From positions 1 to 64,000 of the forward strand of contig USOX01000014.1 of NCBI GenBank assembly GCA_900556485.1: 64,000 nt of DNA, given 5' to 3'. This DNA is from an uncultured Dysgonomonas sp. (GTDB taxonomy: Bacteria; Bacteroidota; Bacteroidia; Bacteroidales; Dysgonomonadaceae). The notes beneath the pieces were generated by a model that did no database searches, was not told the DNA's origin, and saw only the letters and a program-made list of their open reading frames with translations. Of the stretch, positions 18,145-27,372 are shown piece by piece (the first letter of the stretch is position 1; each line of letters begins with the position of its first letter). The position numbers and the translations under genes are program-made.

Positions 18145-18166
18145 CGTTTCTATATCGTTACCCATT
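18145..18166 (+). repeat. 22-bp direct repeat, copy 2 (putative att site)
   Basis: CGTTTCTAT, AT, CGTTACCCATT. Same orientation as copy 1 at 7025-7046, with 20 of 22 positions identical. It marks the possible right end of the nested element, just left of the traA leader region. Confidence 0.55.
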
Positions 18167-18372
18167 GTTATTTTCTTTTTCTTAAAACCTTGTAATTCAA
18201 CAGGTAAAAATTCAATTTTGTACTTCTCAAAACACACCTTGCTGTATTCTGACGAATACCAAAATCCATCCTCCGATGGATTGCCCGAGAAGCTAATTTC
18301 GGAAACAACAATTAGCCAATTCAAAATCCGGAAAATTATCATCACGCTACAAAGGTAGAGTCCATTAATCAA

Positions 18373-18802
18373 AAGGTTATCATTAACTTATCGGACAAAC
18401 AGTGACACCAGATGTCATTAGATGACAGTTCTTTTTTAACCGCTATTGGTTATCTATTTTCAATGTTCTTTTGTGTGAATCAATTAACGAATTGGAGAGT
18501 TGTGTCATTCAAAAACTATTTAATGAAAGATGTATATAATCTGCTCAGTAGTGACTTATATCGTGAGTGAATGAAGCTTTTGATTAGGGCAACAATGACA
18601 GAGCTTATGGCTTCATGAATGAATGACTTCACTAAGTCATGACGTCAAGCTATAACTCATTTGATATAGAGTTCACAAACTATCTATTTACGTCTTTCTG
18701 TAAGGAATGGTATCGCTATGTAACGAGTGAATAGCTGAACGAATTTTATGATTCCTGATTGATCGAATGAATTATTGAATTACTTATTTAAAACAGTATC
18801 AC
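18373..18802. other. Non-coding leader region upstream of traA
   Basis: No gene is seen. It contains three exact palindromes: TGTCAT-TAG-ATGACA (18413-18427), ATGACTT-CACT-AAGTCAT (18623-18640) and TGACGTCA (18640-18647). GAATGA-type words recur. Such dyads could bind regulators of the tra operon; the promoter itself is not evident. Confidence 0.5.
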
Positions 18803-19576
18803 ATGAAAGAGAAAACATTATTTATCGCTATCTCCACCCAAAAGGGAGGAGCAGGTAAAACAGCTTTAACCGTACTACTATCCAGTTATCTGCATTATTC
18901 ACAGGGCTACAATGTAGCTATTGTGGATTGTGACTATCCGCAATACAGCATTAATGGGATGCGATTGCGGGATAAACAGTCTGTAACAGAAGATCCTTAT
19001 TACAAATCACTTTTTTATAAGCAGTGCAAGAGCCTGAACAAAAAGGCTTACGCGATAGTAGTGAGCAGAACTACTGAAGCTATCGAAGCCGCAGAACGGA
19101 TTATTCATGAATCAGAAGCTCCGTTGGATTTTATCTTCTTTGACTTACCCGGAACGATGAATGCCAAAGGTGTATTAAGTACCCTTGCTCAAATGGATCA
19201 TATTATAACACCCATTACTGCTGATCGTATGGTTCTAGAAAGTTCACTGGAATATGCCGGACTTATCAATGAACAGATTATAACCACAGGCAAAGGAAAT
19301 ATCAAAAGTTTACATTTACTCTGGAATATGGTGGATGGAAGAGAAAGTAACCATCTGTATGGAGTCTACGAATTAGTGATAGCTGAATTGGGCTTGCAGG
19401 TCATGAAATCATGTGTTCCCGACACCAAACGCTTTCGTCATGAAATAACAACGGAGCATAAACCAATCTTCCGTTCTACTTTACTTCCTGCCGATAAGAG
19501 GTTGATAAAAGGCAGCCAGCTGGATCAGGTTACAGATGAATTTCTATCTATCGTGAAAGGAGGTGCTAATGGCTAA
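18803..19576 (+). CDS. traA: TraA: ParA-family ATPase
   Basis: A 257-aa ParA/MinD-type ATPase, first gene of the transfer operon. The deviant Walker A is KGGAGKTALTV near residues 14-24, Walker A' is VAIVDCDYPQ near 40, and Walker B is FIFFDLPGT near 110. CTnDOT-type elements start their tra operon with such a protein; its exact role in transfer is not established. The stop codon overlaps the start region of traB (8 bp overlap), with the traB Shine-Dalgarno sequence AAAGGAGGT inside the traA end. Confidence 0.88.
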   Translation: MKEKTLFIAISTQKGGAGKTALTVLLSSYLHYSQGYNVAIVDCDYPQYSINGMRLRDKQSVTEDPYYKSLFYKQCKSLNKKAYAIVVSRTTEAIEAAERIIHESEAPLDFIFFDLPGTMNAKGVLSTLAQMDHIITPITADRMVLESSLEYAGLINEQIITTGKGNIKSLHLLWNMVDGRESNHLYGVYELVIAELGLQVMKSCVPDTKRFRHEITTEHKPIFRSTLLPADKRLIKGSQLDQVTDEFLSIVKGGANG

Positions 19577-19976
19577 AAAGGAAAACGAATATGAAATTGA
19601 TGAAGATTTTCTGCTGGCATCCATTGGAGAACGAAAGGAAGGCAAAGCTCCACCCAAGAAAGAAGAAGAGATCGCAGAAAATATCGAAGAAGCAGTGAAG
19701 CCTAAAGAGAATAGTAGTAAGCGGAATAAACGAAGCAATAGCAGTACGGATGATTATGAAGCCACTTTTTTATGCCGTAATGAAATACGACTACGTCAGG
19801 GTGCATATATCAGCAGATCGGTATATCAAACGATTATGCGGATCGTAAAACAGATAGCCGGAGATGATGTATCAGTGGGTGGCTACATCGACAATGTTCT
19901 AAAGCATCATCTTGAAAAATACAAGGATGAGATAAATACTTTGTATAAACAGGACCGAACCGATTTAATAGATTAG
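19569..19976 (+). CDS. traB: TraB: DUF3408 conjugal transfer protein
   Basis: A 135-aa protein. The N-terminal about 60 residues are charged and disordered. The C-terminal half (FLCRNEIRLRQGAYISRSVY, then GGYIDNVLKHHLEKY) is the DUF3408 domain of Bacteroidetes conjugation proteins, with ribbon-helix-helix-like features. I chose ATG 19569, five bases after AAAGGAGGT, over the GTG at 19563. It probably acts in the cytoplasm, together with the ParA-like TraA. Confidence 0.82.
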   Translation: MAKKENEYEIDEDFLLASIGERKEGKAPPKKEEEIAENIEEAVKPKENSSKRNKRSNSSTDDYEATFLCRNEIRLRQGAYISRSVYQTIMRIVKQIAGDDVSVGGYIDNVLKHHLEKYKDEINTLYKQDRTDLID

Positions 19977-19979
19977 ACA

Positions 19980-20642
19980 ATGATAGAGTTACTTATTATT
20001 CTATGCCTTGTGGGGATCATTCTGATTAAACTGTCAGATTACAAGATAACCATAAAGAAGAATTCTTCCGACTCTAAATCAGAGGATGAAAAGCCACAGA
20101 AAAGAGAAAAAAGAGTCGGACGGGTTGGGAAAAGCATGCCCGACATCAGACAAATGATGACATTGAATGACAGTTCTTTAGATTCGGATAATGCACAGAA
20201 AAAAGAGCATATATTTGATTCGTCAAAGGATGAAAGCGAGCCTGATCCGAAGGACTTGGTGATAGACGCCGATCCTTCCGAGACAATAATTGATAATGAA
20301 GAGGAAGACGAAATTGCTGCTTATACAGGAGGTGAAGTCTACACAGCCGGAGGGATGGATTATGAGGTAATGATGAATACCGTAAAGGTTATAAACAGCA
20401 AGACCGCCACCCAAGAAGAGGAACAGAAGGCTGGACAGGTTTTGTATGATAACCGGGATACGGAACTGGTAGATAAGATGGTTTCAGCAAAGAAAGAATT
20501 ATCTGTCAGAATAACATCACTCATCGGACTCCGTCTTCAACAACATGCCGAAGAGAATCCGCAGTATGTTGAGCCAGACCTCGCTTCTCATCTAAATGAA
20601 TCGGACGAGTATAAAAATTTTAAAGCAGACGATTATTTCTAA
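19980..20642 (+). CDS. traD: TraD-like conjugal transfer protein
   Basis: A 220-aa protein with a single N-terminal membrane segment (MIELLIILCLVGIILIKL), a long acidic, disordered middle part, and a conserved C-terminal region (about 115-200) including GGMDYEVMMNTVKVI and YDNRDTELVDKMV. Gene order (after traB, before traE) and layout match TraD of Bacteroides conjugative transposons; a TraC assignment is the alternative. It starts three bases after the traB stop. Confidence 0.65.
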   Translation: MIELLIILCLVGIILIKLSDYKITIKKNSSDSKSEDEKPQKREKRVGRVGKSMPDIRQMMTLNDSSLDSDNAQKKEHIFDSSKDESEPDPKDLVIDADPSETIIDNEEEDEIAAYTGGEVYTAGGMDYEVMMNTVKVINSKTATQEEEQKAGQVLYDNRDTELVDKMVSAKKELSVRITSLIGLRLQQHAEENPQYVEPDLASHLNESDEYKNFKADDYF

Positions 20643-20800
20643 GGTCAGATAATAACCATTTAAAGAAAGGAGGTTGCTTATGAGATAGAAAGTTGTAGAA
20701 TATCTTTAACAAAACGGTCTGCGACCGCCACTAATTTCCAACGTTACAAGTTAAACCCGCTATGGGGACTATCCACTCCCCATAGCTTAAAATCAATTTT
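20643..20800 (+). promoter_or_regulatory. traD-traE leader with SD-start-stop and hairpins
   Basis: The 158-bp gap holds a full Shine-Dalgarno sequence AAAGGAGG (20666-20673) followed by ATG AGA TAG (20680-20688), a two-codon frame. Then come the hairpin CGGTC-TGC-GACCG (20715-20727) and an 8-bp stem CTATGGGG...CCCCATAG (20760-20785) just before traE. It may be an attenuator or a translation control site, or the remnant of a small gene. Confidence 0.4.
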
Positions 20801-21100
20801 ATGTACAAAAAAGTTTCATTTTTTGTAGCCATACTCATGGCTGCATCAGCCTCTGCATTCGCTCAGGGAAATGGTATGCAGGGTATTACGGATGCGACAA
20901 ACATGGTAACCTCTTACTTCGATCCGGCCACTAAACTAATCTATGCCATCGGTGCTGTTGTCGGTCTGATCGGAGGTGTAAAGGTGTACTCCAAGTTCAG
21001 CTCAGGTGATCCCGACACGTCTAAGACTGCCGCTTCGTGGTTCGGAGCATGCATCTTCCTGATTGTTGCCGCCACCATCCTTCGCTCATTTTTCCTATAA
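20801..21100 (+). CDS. traE: TraE: DUF4134 pilin-like membrane protein
   Basis: A 99-aa protein with an N-terminal signal/hydrophobic segment ending SAFAQ (residues 1-22) and two further membrane helices (about 45-65 and 78-97) around GVKVYSKFSSGDPD. This is the DUF4134/TraE family, comparable in topology to VirB2 pilins. It would form part of the conjugation channel or pilus in the envelope. Confidence 0.88.
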   Translation: MYKKVSFFVAILMAASASAFAQGNGMQGITDATNMVTSYFDPATKLIYAIGAVVGLIGGVKVYSKFSSGDPDTSKTAASWFGACIFLIVAATILRSFFL

Positions 21101-21141
21101 GAGTCTCAGACTCTCTTATTTTACTTTTAACAACGAGAAGA

Positions 21142-21477
21142 ATGGCAGAATATTCAATCAACAAAGGAATCGGAAAGCCCGCAGAATTTCGAGGGCTCAA
21201 AAGTCAGTATCTCTTCATTTTTGCAGGTGGATTGCTAAGTGTATTTATTGTCTTTGTGATTATGTATATGATCGGGATCAGTCAGGTAATCTGTATCGGA
21301 TTCGGAGTAGTTACTGCCGGGACATTGGTCTGGGCAACATTCCACCTGAACGATAAATACGGAGAACATGGGCTTATGAAGTTGCAAAGCATCCGTAACC
21401 ATCCCCGCTATATCATCAACCGCAAACGGATCGTACAACTGATTAGCCGTGTCAAAAGAAAGGAGGACATTGTATGA
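21142..21477 (+). CDS. traF: TraF: DUF4133 membrane protein
   Basis: A 111-aa protein starting MAEYSINKGIGKPAEFRGL, the conserved start of the DUF4133 family, with two membrane helices (about 24-45 and 50-70) and a basic C-terminus. It is comparable to VirB3. I chose ATG 21142 (preceded by ACGAGAAG) over an upstream in-frame ATG at 21037 inside traE. It overlaps traG by 4 bp (ATGA). Confidence 0.88.
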   Translation: MAEYSINKGIGKPAEFRGLKSQYLFIFAGGLLSVFIVFVIMYMIGISQVICIGFGVVTAGTLVWATFHLNDKYGEHGLMKLQSIRNHPRYIINRKRIVQLISRVKRKEDIV

Positions 21478-22871
21478 GGAATACATTAAGTGCAGCTACC
21501 CTGGAAAGCAAGTTTCCCATACTGGCAGTAGAACATGACTGTATCCTGAGTAAAGATGCGGATATCACAGTAGCCTATCGGGTAGAACTGCCGGAACTTT
21601 TTACGGTTACCTCTCCCGAGTACGAAGCAATCCATGCAGCCTGGGCAAAAGCAATGAAGGTATTACCTAACTATTCGATAGTCTGTAAGCAGGACTGGTT
21701 TATCGAAGAGGATTACACCCCCGAATTGCAGAAAGAAGACATCAGTTTTTTATCCCGCAGTTTTGAGCGTCATTTCAATGAGCGTCCTTTTCTGAATCAT
21801 AGCTGTTATCTGTTTCTGACTAAGACGAACAAAGAGAGAGCCAGACAACAAAGCAGCTTTACAGCTCTTACCCGTGGCTTTATTGTTCCCAGAGAAATGC
21901 AGGATCGGGAAATGGCTCAGAAGTTTCTGGAATCAGTCAGCCAGTTTGAACGAATTATCAATGATAGCGGATTTATCAAGTTGGTACGATTGACCACTGA
22001 TGAGATAGTAGGAACAGCAGCTCAGGCAGGCATTATCGAAAAGTATTTCTCCTTGTCTCAGAATGACACCACCTGCTTACAGGATATGTCACTGGGTGCA
22101 GGTGAAATGAAAATCGGAGATAAGTATTTATGTCTTCATACGCTCTCAGATGTAGATGATCTTCCGGGTAAAGTAGAAACTGATACCCGTTATGAAAGAC
22201 TATCCACAGATCGAAGCGATTGCCGCCTGTCTTTTGCAGCACCTATCGGAGTATTACTTACCTGTAACCACATTGTCAATCAGTATATCTTTATTGATGA
22301 TCATGCCGAAAACCTGAAACGTTTTGAAAGACAAGCAAGAAATATGCACTCTTTATCCCGTTACAGCAGAAGTAATCAGATAAACAAGCAATGGATCGAA
22401 GATTATCTGAATGATGCTCATAGTTTCGGCTTAACATCTGTTCGTTGCCATGTTAATGTAATGGCCTGGAGTGAAGATAAGGAAGAGCTTTCGCGAATTA
22501 AAAACGATGTGGGTAGCCAGTTAGCACTGATGGAATGTAAGCCACGGCACAATACTGTCGATACACCAACTCTGTTTTGGGCAGGTATTCCGGGTAATCA
22601 GGGTGATTTTCCATCGGAAGAAGCTTTCTACACTTTTATTGAACAGGCTTTATGCTTTTTTGTAGAAGAAACGAACTACAAGAGTTCGCCTTCGCCTTTC
22701 GGAATCAAGATGGTAGACAGGGTAACAGGTAAACCGCTTCATGTGGATATATCCGACTTACCCATGAAGAAAGGAATTATCACCAACCGAAACAAGTTTG
22801 TGTTAGGTCCTTCAGGTAGTGGAAAGTCTTTCTTTATGAATCATCTCGTTCGCCAGTATTGGGAACAGGGC
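21474..22871 (+). CDS. traG: TraG, 5' exon: VirB4-type conjugation ATPase
   Basis: The first 466 codons of TraG, the VirB4-like ATPase that powers assembly and transfer. The start has a good SD (AGGAGG). The N-terminal domain is complete and ends with GPSGSGKSFFMNHLVRQYWE, the Walker A motif near residue 445. After codon 466 (GGC) a group II intron begins with GTGCG, in phase 0, and the frame would terminate six codons into the intron. Removal of the intron joins WEQG directly to THVVLVDTG of the second exon and restores a full-length protein of about 835 aa. Confidence 0.9.
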
Positions 22872-25251
22872 GTGCGACGAGAAGTTGCATAAGTAATTGT
22901 TTAACAACAAGATTAAACCTATTGTTTCGTCAATAGTAGCCTAAGGATACGTGCATTATGAGTAATTGTTTTGTACGAAGCTATCCTGAGAAAGTAACCC
23001 TTCCGAAAGGAGGAGTCGGAACCGTGAGGGAAAGACAACGAGCGTAAGCATTATATGCTCTGGGGGCGAGGCTGAATGGTATGGCTAACAAATGTGAACT
23101 GTCAATAAACATCGTTACGAAAAGAACAAGCTAAAGAATGCTGATAAGCTTGAACCAAAAGGTACGCAGCCAGGATAATCCTCTCCCTTGTGGGATTACA
23201 CGAATATGAGAGCTGCCGGTGGATAGACAGAGCCTAACCCGTTCGTGTTACTTATGCAGAACTCGGAAAACCCGTACTTCTCCTATTTACTTAGGAAAGT
23301 GAGCCGTAAGGCAAGCTGATAGAGGTGCGGATATGGGATAGTAGAAAAAGCGAATGCCACTTTGTAATGAAGTGGATAGAGGTTTAAACGTTACCTCACA
23401 CGAAAGTGGGCAGACTTCTACATAAGGTAATTCTTTACAAGAAACTTTTAGAACTTTTTAAAGTAGAAAAGCAAATGAACGAAAGTAAAACATCGTGTGC
23501 ATCAACTGACCGAACAAAATCAATCGCATGGGAATCCATTGAATGGAATAAGTGTGAACGTGAGGTTAAGAAGCTACAAGCACGTATTGTAAAGGCTCAA
23601 AAGGAAAGTAAACACAATAAGGTGAAAGCCTTACAGTGGGTGCTTACTCACTCTTTTTATGCTAAAGCATTGGCTGTAAAAAGAGTGTCTTCTAATAAAG
23701 GAAAAGCTACGGCTGGGGTAGATGGTAAAATTTTGAATACCCCAATAGCCAAGGCAAATGCGATTACTGAATTGAAAAGACGGGGATATTCTCCGCAACC
23801 ATTAAGAAGAGTACATATTAAAAAGAGTAATGGAAAACTACGCCCGTTAGGAATTCCAACAATGAAAGACAGAGCAATGCAAGCATTATATCTCATGGCA
23901 TTAGACCCTGTGGCTGAAACAACTGCTGATAACCATTCGTATGGTTTCCGCAAAGGAAGAAGCACGCAGGATGCTATGAAACAATGTTTTATTGATTTGG
24001 CAAAAGATTATTGTCCTAAGTGGATATTGGAAGGAGATATAAAAGGTTGTTTTGACCATATCAGCCATGAATGGCTTCTGGAAAATATCCCAATGGATAA
24101 GGTTATGCTAAAGAAATGGTTAAAAGCAGGATTTGTCTTTAATAAAATGTTGTTCCCGACAGACGAGGGTACGCCACAAGGTGGTATCATATCTCCAACA
24201 CTTGCTAATATGACCTTAGATGGTCTACAAGAACTACTTGCACAGAAGTATAAAGCAAGAAGAATCAAAGGTGAAAGGAATAAAAAATATCACCCAAAGG
24301 TCAATCTTGTTCGATATGCTGATGACTTCATCATAACAAGCGAAGACAGAAGTGTATTGGAATCTGAAATCATGCCATTATTAAAAGAGTTTCTCGCAGT
24401 AAGGGGACTTACCCTATCTGAAGAGAAAACGAAGATTACTCATATTGATGATGGTTTTGATTTTCTTGGATTCAACTTCAGAAAGTATAACGGAACAATG
24501 CTTGTGAGACCATCAAAAGAAAAGGTAAAAGTCTTTTTGGATAAGGTTCGACATATTATTGAAACAAATAAAATGGCGAAACAAGAGACAATTATAAGAC
24601 TTTTAAACCCGATGCTTATAGGTTGGGCTAACTATTATAAATATAGTATAGCATCAGAAATATTCGGTAGAGCAGATTTTGAAATTTTCAGAAAACTATG
24701 GAGGTGGTCGAAAAGACGACATAATGCTAAAGGAAAATATTGGGTTGCCAATAAATACTATCATAGGGTAAATGGTAGAAGCTGGACTTTTTCAGTAAGT
24801 GATAGTCGTAAAAAGAATGGTGAGTACTTCTCGTTAAAGCGACTAACCAATACAAAAACAGAATCCTATGTGAAGATTAGATCAGAGGCTAATCCATATG
24901 ACTCAGAGTGGGCTGAATATTTTGATAAAAGAGAAACTTATCAGATGCTCAACACCCTTAAAGGCAGAAGGTCACTCCTATATATCTGGGAAAAACAAAA
25001 CCGTATTTGTCCAATTTGCGAGAATTTAATAAACAGAGAGAAAGAATGGAGTATCATGGAACAAACCATAGAAAACCATATCAAAAGAACTCTAGTACAT
25101 GATAGTTGTCGCAGAAGTGTATTACTTAAAAATAGAAGAAATGAGCCGGTTTCATAATAGAAATTTTGAATTGCTTGAGCCGTATGAGGGGAAACTCTCA
25201 CGTACGGTTCTTAGAGGGGAAAGGGGCAGTAATGCCCCCGACCTACTCGAC
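22872..25251 (+). mobile_element. Group II intron in traG
   Basis: The 2380-bp intron begins GTGCGACG and ends CTACTCGAC (3' AC, matching the AY rule). Domain V is at 25177-25211 (GAGCCGTATGAGG, loop, then CACGTACGGTTCT), followed by a domain VI-like stem with GGGGCAGTAATGCCCC. The structured domains I-III fill 22872-23474, which carry no gene. The encoded protein is at 23475-25157. Exon joining keeps the traG frame exactly. The insertion lies in the host sense direction, so self-splicing would leave TraG functional. Confidence 0.93.
23475..25157 (+). CDS. ltrA: Group II intron reverse transcriptase/maturase
   Basis: A 560-aa intron-encoded protein that aids splicing and copies the intron into new sites. 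The RT domain includes LRPLGIPTMKDRAMQ near 140, GFRKGRSTQDA, TPQGGIISPTLANM near 235 and the catalytic YADDF near 280; the maturase (X) domain follows (about 370-450, with GWANYYKY). The C-terminal endonuclease has the first zinc pair (CPIC), but the segment where HNH enzymes have HH and N is altered (WSIMEQTIENHIKR) and the last pair is reduced to HDSC, so the nuclease may be dead. I prefer ATG 23475 to 23406. The 3' end overlaps the structured region only slightly. Confidence 0.92.
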   Translation: MNESKTSCASTDRTKSIAWESIEWNKCEREVKKLQARIVKAQKESKHNKVKALQWVLTHSFYAKALAVKRVSSNKGKATAGVDGKILNTPIAKANAITELKRRGYSPQPLRRVHIKKSNGKLRPLGIPTMKDRAMQALYLMALDPVAETTADNHSYGFRKGRSTQDAMKQCFIDLAKDYCPKWILEGDIKGCFDHISHEWLLENIPMDKVMLKKWLKAGFVFNKMLFPTDEGTPQGGIISPTLANMTLDGLQELLAQKYKARRIKGERNKKYHPKVNLVRYADDFIITSEDRSVLESEIMPLLKEFLAVRGLTLSEEKTKITHIDDGFDFLGFNFRKYNGTMLVRPSKEKVKVFLDKVRHIIETNKMAKQETIIRLLNPMLIGWANYYKYSIASEIFGRADFEIFRKLWRWSKRRHNAKGKYWVANKYYHRVNGRSWTFSVSDSRKKNGEYFSLKRLTNTKTESYVKIRSEANPYDSEWAEYFDKRETYQMLNTLKGRRSLLYIWEKQNRICPICENLINREKEWSIMEQTIENHIKRTLVHDSCRRSVLLKNRRNEPVS

Positions 25252-26358
25252 ACGCATGTTGTCTTAGTCGATACAGGAAATTCCTATCAGGGTTTGTGTG
25301 AAATGATCCGCAGTAAAACCAAAGGGGAAGACGGGATTTACTTTACATATACCGAAGAAAAGCCGATCTCTTTCAATCCTTTCTATACCGATGATAACCA
25401 ATTCGATGTAGAGAAAAAAGATAGCTTGAAAACTTTGCTATTAACACTTTGGAAAAGTGAGGACGATAAAATATCCAAGACGGAATCAGGTGAACTCGGT
25501 AGTGCTGTCGATGAGTATATTAAAAAAATTCAGGCTAACCGAAGTATTGTTCCGAGTTTCAACACCTTCTATGAGTTTATGCGGGATGAGTACAAGACAG
25601 CATTGGCAAAAAGAGAGATTGAAGTCAGTAAATCCGATTTCAATATCGACAATATGCTGACTACGCTACGGCAGTATTATCGGGGCGGCCGTTTTGACTT
25701 TCTGCTGAACTCGGATAAGGAACTGGACTTGCTTTCCAAACGTTTTATCGTTTTCGAAATTGATGCTATAAAGGAGAATCGAGACCTTTTCCCTGTGGTG
25801 ACCATCATCATCATGGAGGCATTCATCAATAAAATGCGTCGGTTAAAAGGTATCCGAAAGCAACTGATCGTGGAAGAGGCATGGAAAGCTCTTTCGTCTC
25901 CCAATATGGCTGAGTATCTGAAGTATTTGTATAAAACCGTTCGTAAGTTCTTCGGAGAAGCGATCGTTGTTACTCAGGAAGTGGATGATATTATCTCATC
26001 ACCCATTGTGAAGGAAGCTATCATCAATAACTCTGATTGCAAGATACTGCTCGACCAACGGAAGTATATGAATAAGTTCGATTCGATACAGGCTTTATTA
26101 GGCTTAACCGAAAAAGAAAAAGCCCAGATACTTTCCATTAACATGTCCAACAATCCAAGCCGTATTTACAAAGAAGTCTGGATCGGATTAGGCGGTATGC
26201 AATCGGCTGTATATGCAACAGAAGTTAGCCCGTCCGAGTATTACACCTATACAACCGAAGAGACAGAAAAATTGCAGGTGCAAAAACTATCTGAAAAGTT
26301 AGGCGGGGATATTGAACAAGCTATCAAGCTAATCACTTCAGATAAGCCTCTTTCGTAA
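25252..26358 (+). CDS. traG: TraG, 3' exon: VirB4-type conjugation ATPase
   Basis: The last 368 codons of TraG, beginning THVVLVDTGNSYQGLCEMI. The Walker B is KQLIVEEAWKALSS near the middle, followed by a conserved REVDDI-like stretch (VTQEVDDIISSP) and NMSNNPSRIYKEV toward the C-terminus. Alone it has no start codon; the open frame that runs into it from the intron (from 25099) is an accident of intron sequence. It joins the 5' exon in phase 0. Confidence 0.92.
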   Translation, partial: THVVLVDTGNSYQGLCEMIRSKTKGEDGIYFTYTEEKPISFNPFYTDDNQFDVEKKDSLKTLLLTLWKSEDDKISKTESGELGSAVDEYIKKIQANRSIVPSFNTFYEFMRDEYKTALAKREIEVSKSDFNIDNMLTTLRQYYRGGRFDFLLNSDKELDLLSKRFIVFEIDAIKENRDLFPVVTIIIMEAFINKMRRLKGIRKQLIVEEAWKALSSPNMAEYLKYLYKTVRKFFGEAIVVTQEVDDIISSPIVKEAIINNSDCKILLDQRKYMNKFDSIQALLGLTEKEKAQILSINMSNNPSRIYKEVWIGLGGMQSAVYATEVSPSEYYTYTTEETEKLQVQKLSEKLGGDIEQAIKLITSDKPLS

Positions 26359-26409
26359 ACAGGCTTATCGACAATTTTAAATTAATCTCAAACGTAAAAA
26401 ACAAATTAT

Positions 26410-27372
26410 ATGAAAAAATTCTTTTTTCTGACAGCCATTGCTGTCTCTCTATTTAGTCTTAATAGTTGCAGTAACGATGATGATCCGGTAACTCCAAGTG
26501 GCGGAGATGCCGTCTTAAAGATTCAGACCGATATCACATTAATAGATGTTGTCAGTACACGAGCATCAGTTGTATCCGCATTTCCTGAAGGAACAAACAT
26601 CGGTTTGTTTCTAACATCGGGTAGTCTGGGGGATAACAATAATTCCTATAAAGAAAATGACAATGCCTTATCTGTTTTTAGGAATGGAATCTGGAATCAA
26701 ACACCTGAGATAAGGCTTACAGGGGATAACGCTACAGTCTATGCCTATTATCCGTACAGTAGTAACAATACCGATGGGAGGTCAATTTTTGTGGATCACG
26801 CTACGCAACAGGATTACATGTACGGAACGCATACTCTGGGACAATCTGCCATCAACAAAGATAATCCGGACGTAGCACTAACGATGAAACATGCAATGGC
26901 TTTGGTACAGTTCAACATCAGTAAGTTCAGTTATCCCTGGCAAGGTAAACTTACCCGTATTGAAATAGCCAATGCCGATAAGAAGACTATTCTTTTCAAT
27001 GAAGGATTAATGGATATTTCAACAGGAACGATTAAGAATATTGAAGGAAAGAACAGACCGGCATCTATTCAGGCGTATTCGGATATCTATCCGCTGTTGA
27101 CTATTCCTGAAAAGCCATCTCAATCGGAAGCAGATTTCTTAAAAGTCTTTGTACTGCCTATTAAATCAACAGGAGGCGAAGGGGATGTTGTTTTTAACTT
27201 TACAATTGACGGACGGATCTATACATGGAAAGTTCCTGCTAACACCACTTGGAAGGGCGGCACAAAAAACACCTACGCTGTAACGATTATTGGTTCGAGC
27301 CTGAAAGTTGGCAATGTAAATATCTCGGATTGGACAGGAGGTATTTCCGCAAATCTCACTATTACCGATTAA
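26410..27372 (+). CDS. Fimbrillin-family (Mfa-like) lipoprotein inside the tra operon
   Basis: A 320-aa lipoprotein. The signal peptide ends LFSLNSC; the residues after the Cys (SNDDD) form an acidic surface-export signal of the Bacteroidetes type. The body has features of the fimbrillin/Mfa fold: NIGLFLTSG, DNATVYAYYPYSSN, KHAMALVQFNISK and a C-terminal VNISDWTGG strand. It lies 51 bp after traG and 94 bp before traI, same direction, where CTnDOT carries traH. It may act as a surface adhesin that promotes mating contact, but that is inference. Confidence 0.82.
   Translation: MKKFFFLTAIAVSLFSLNSCSNDDDPVTPSGGDAVLKIQTDITLIDVVSTRASVVSAFPEGTNIGLFLTSGSLGDNNNSYKENDNALSVFRNGIWNQTPEIRLTGDNATVYAYYPYSSNNTDGRSIFVDHATQQDYMYGTHTLGQSAINKDNPDVALTMKHAMALVQFNISKFSYPWQGKLTRIEIANADKKTILFNEGLMDISTGTIKNIEGKNRPASIQAYSDIYPLLTIPEKPSQSEADFLKVFVLPIKSTGGEGDVVFNFTIDGRIYTWKVPANTTWKGGTKNTYAVTIIGSSLKVGNVNISDWTGGISANLTITD

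Larger units (their letters stand above)
7025..18166. mobile_element. Putative integrated mobilizable element nested in the conjugative transposon
   Basis: The segment separates mobA from traA, which are divergent neighbours in CTnDOT-type elements. It has its own integrases (7174-9773), excisionase-like HTH proteins, a complete second mobilization gene pair (12513-14093) and an RteC-like regulator. A 22-bp direct repeat, CGTTTCTAT-nn-CGTTACCCATT, occurs at 7025-7046 and 18145-18166 (20 of 22 identical, the two differences central). The repeats are taken as attL and attR. The boundaries are inferred; the nested nature is well supported by gene content. Confidence 0.55.

Noticed and set aside
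18100..18372. 90-aa minus-strand frame covering the right att repeat
   Set aside because: No recognised family; it reads through the 22-bp repeat and its start region has no signals. It could be a small real gene, but support was too weak to list.
25099..25251. Apparent start of the traG 3' part inside the intron (419-aa frame)
   Set aside because: The first 51 codons are intron sequence including domain V; the true exon begins at 25252.
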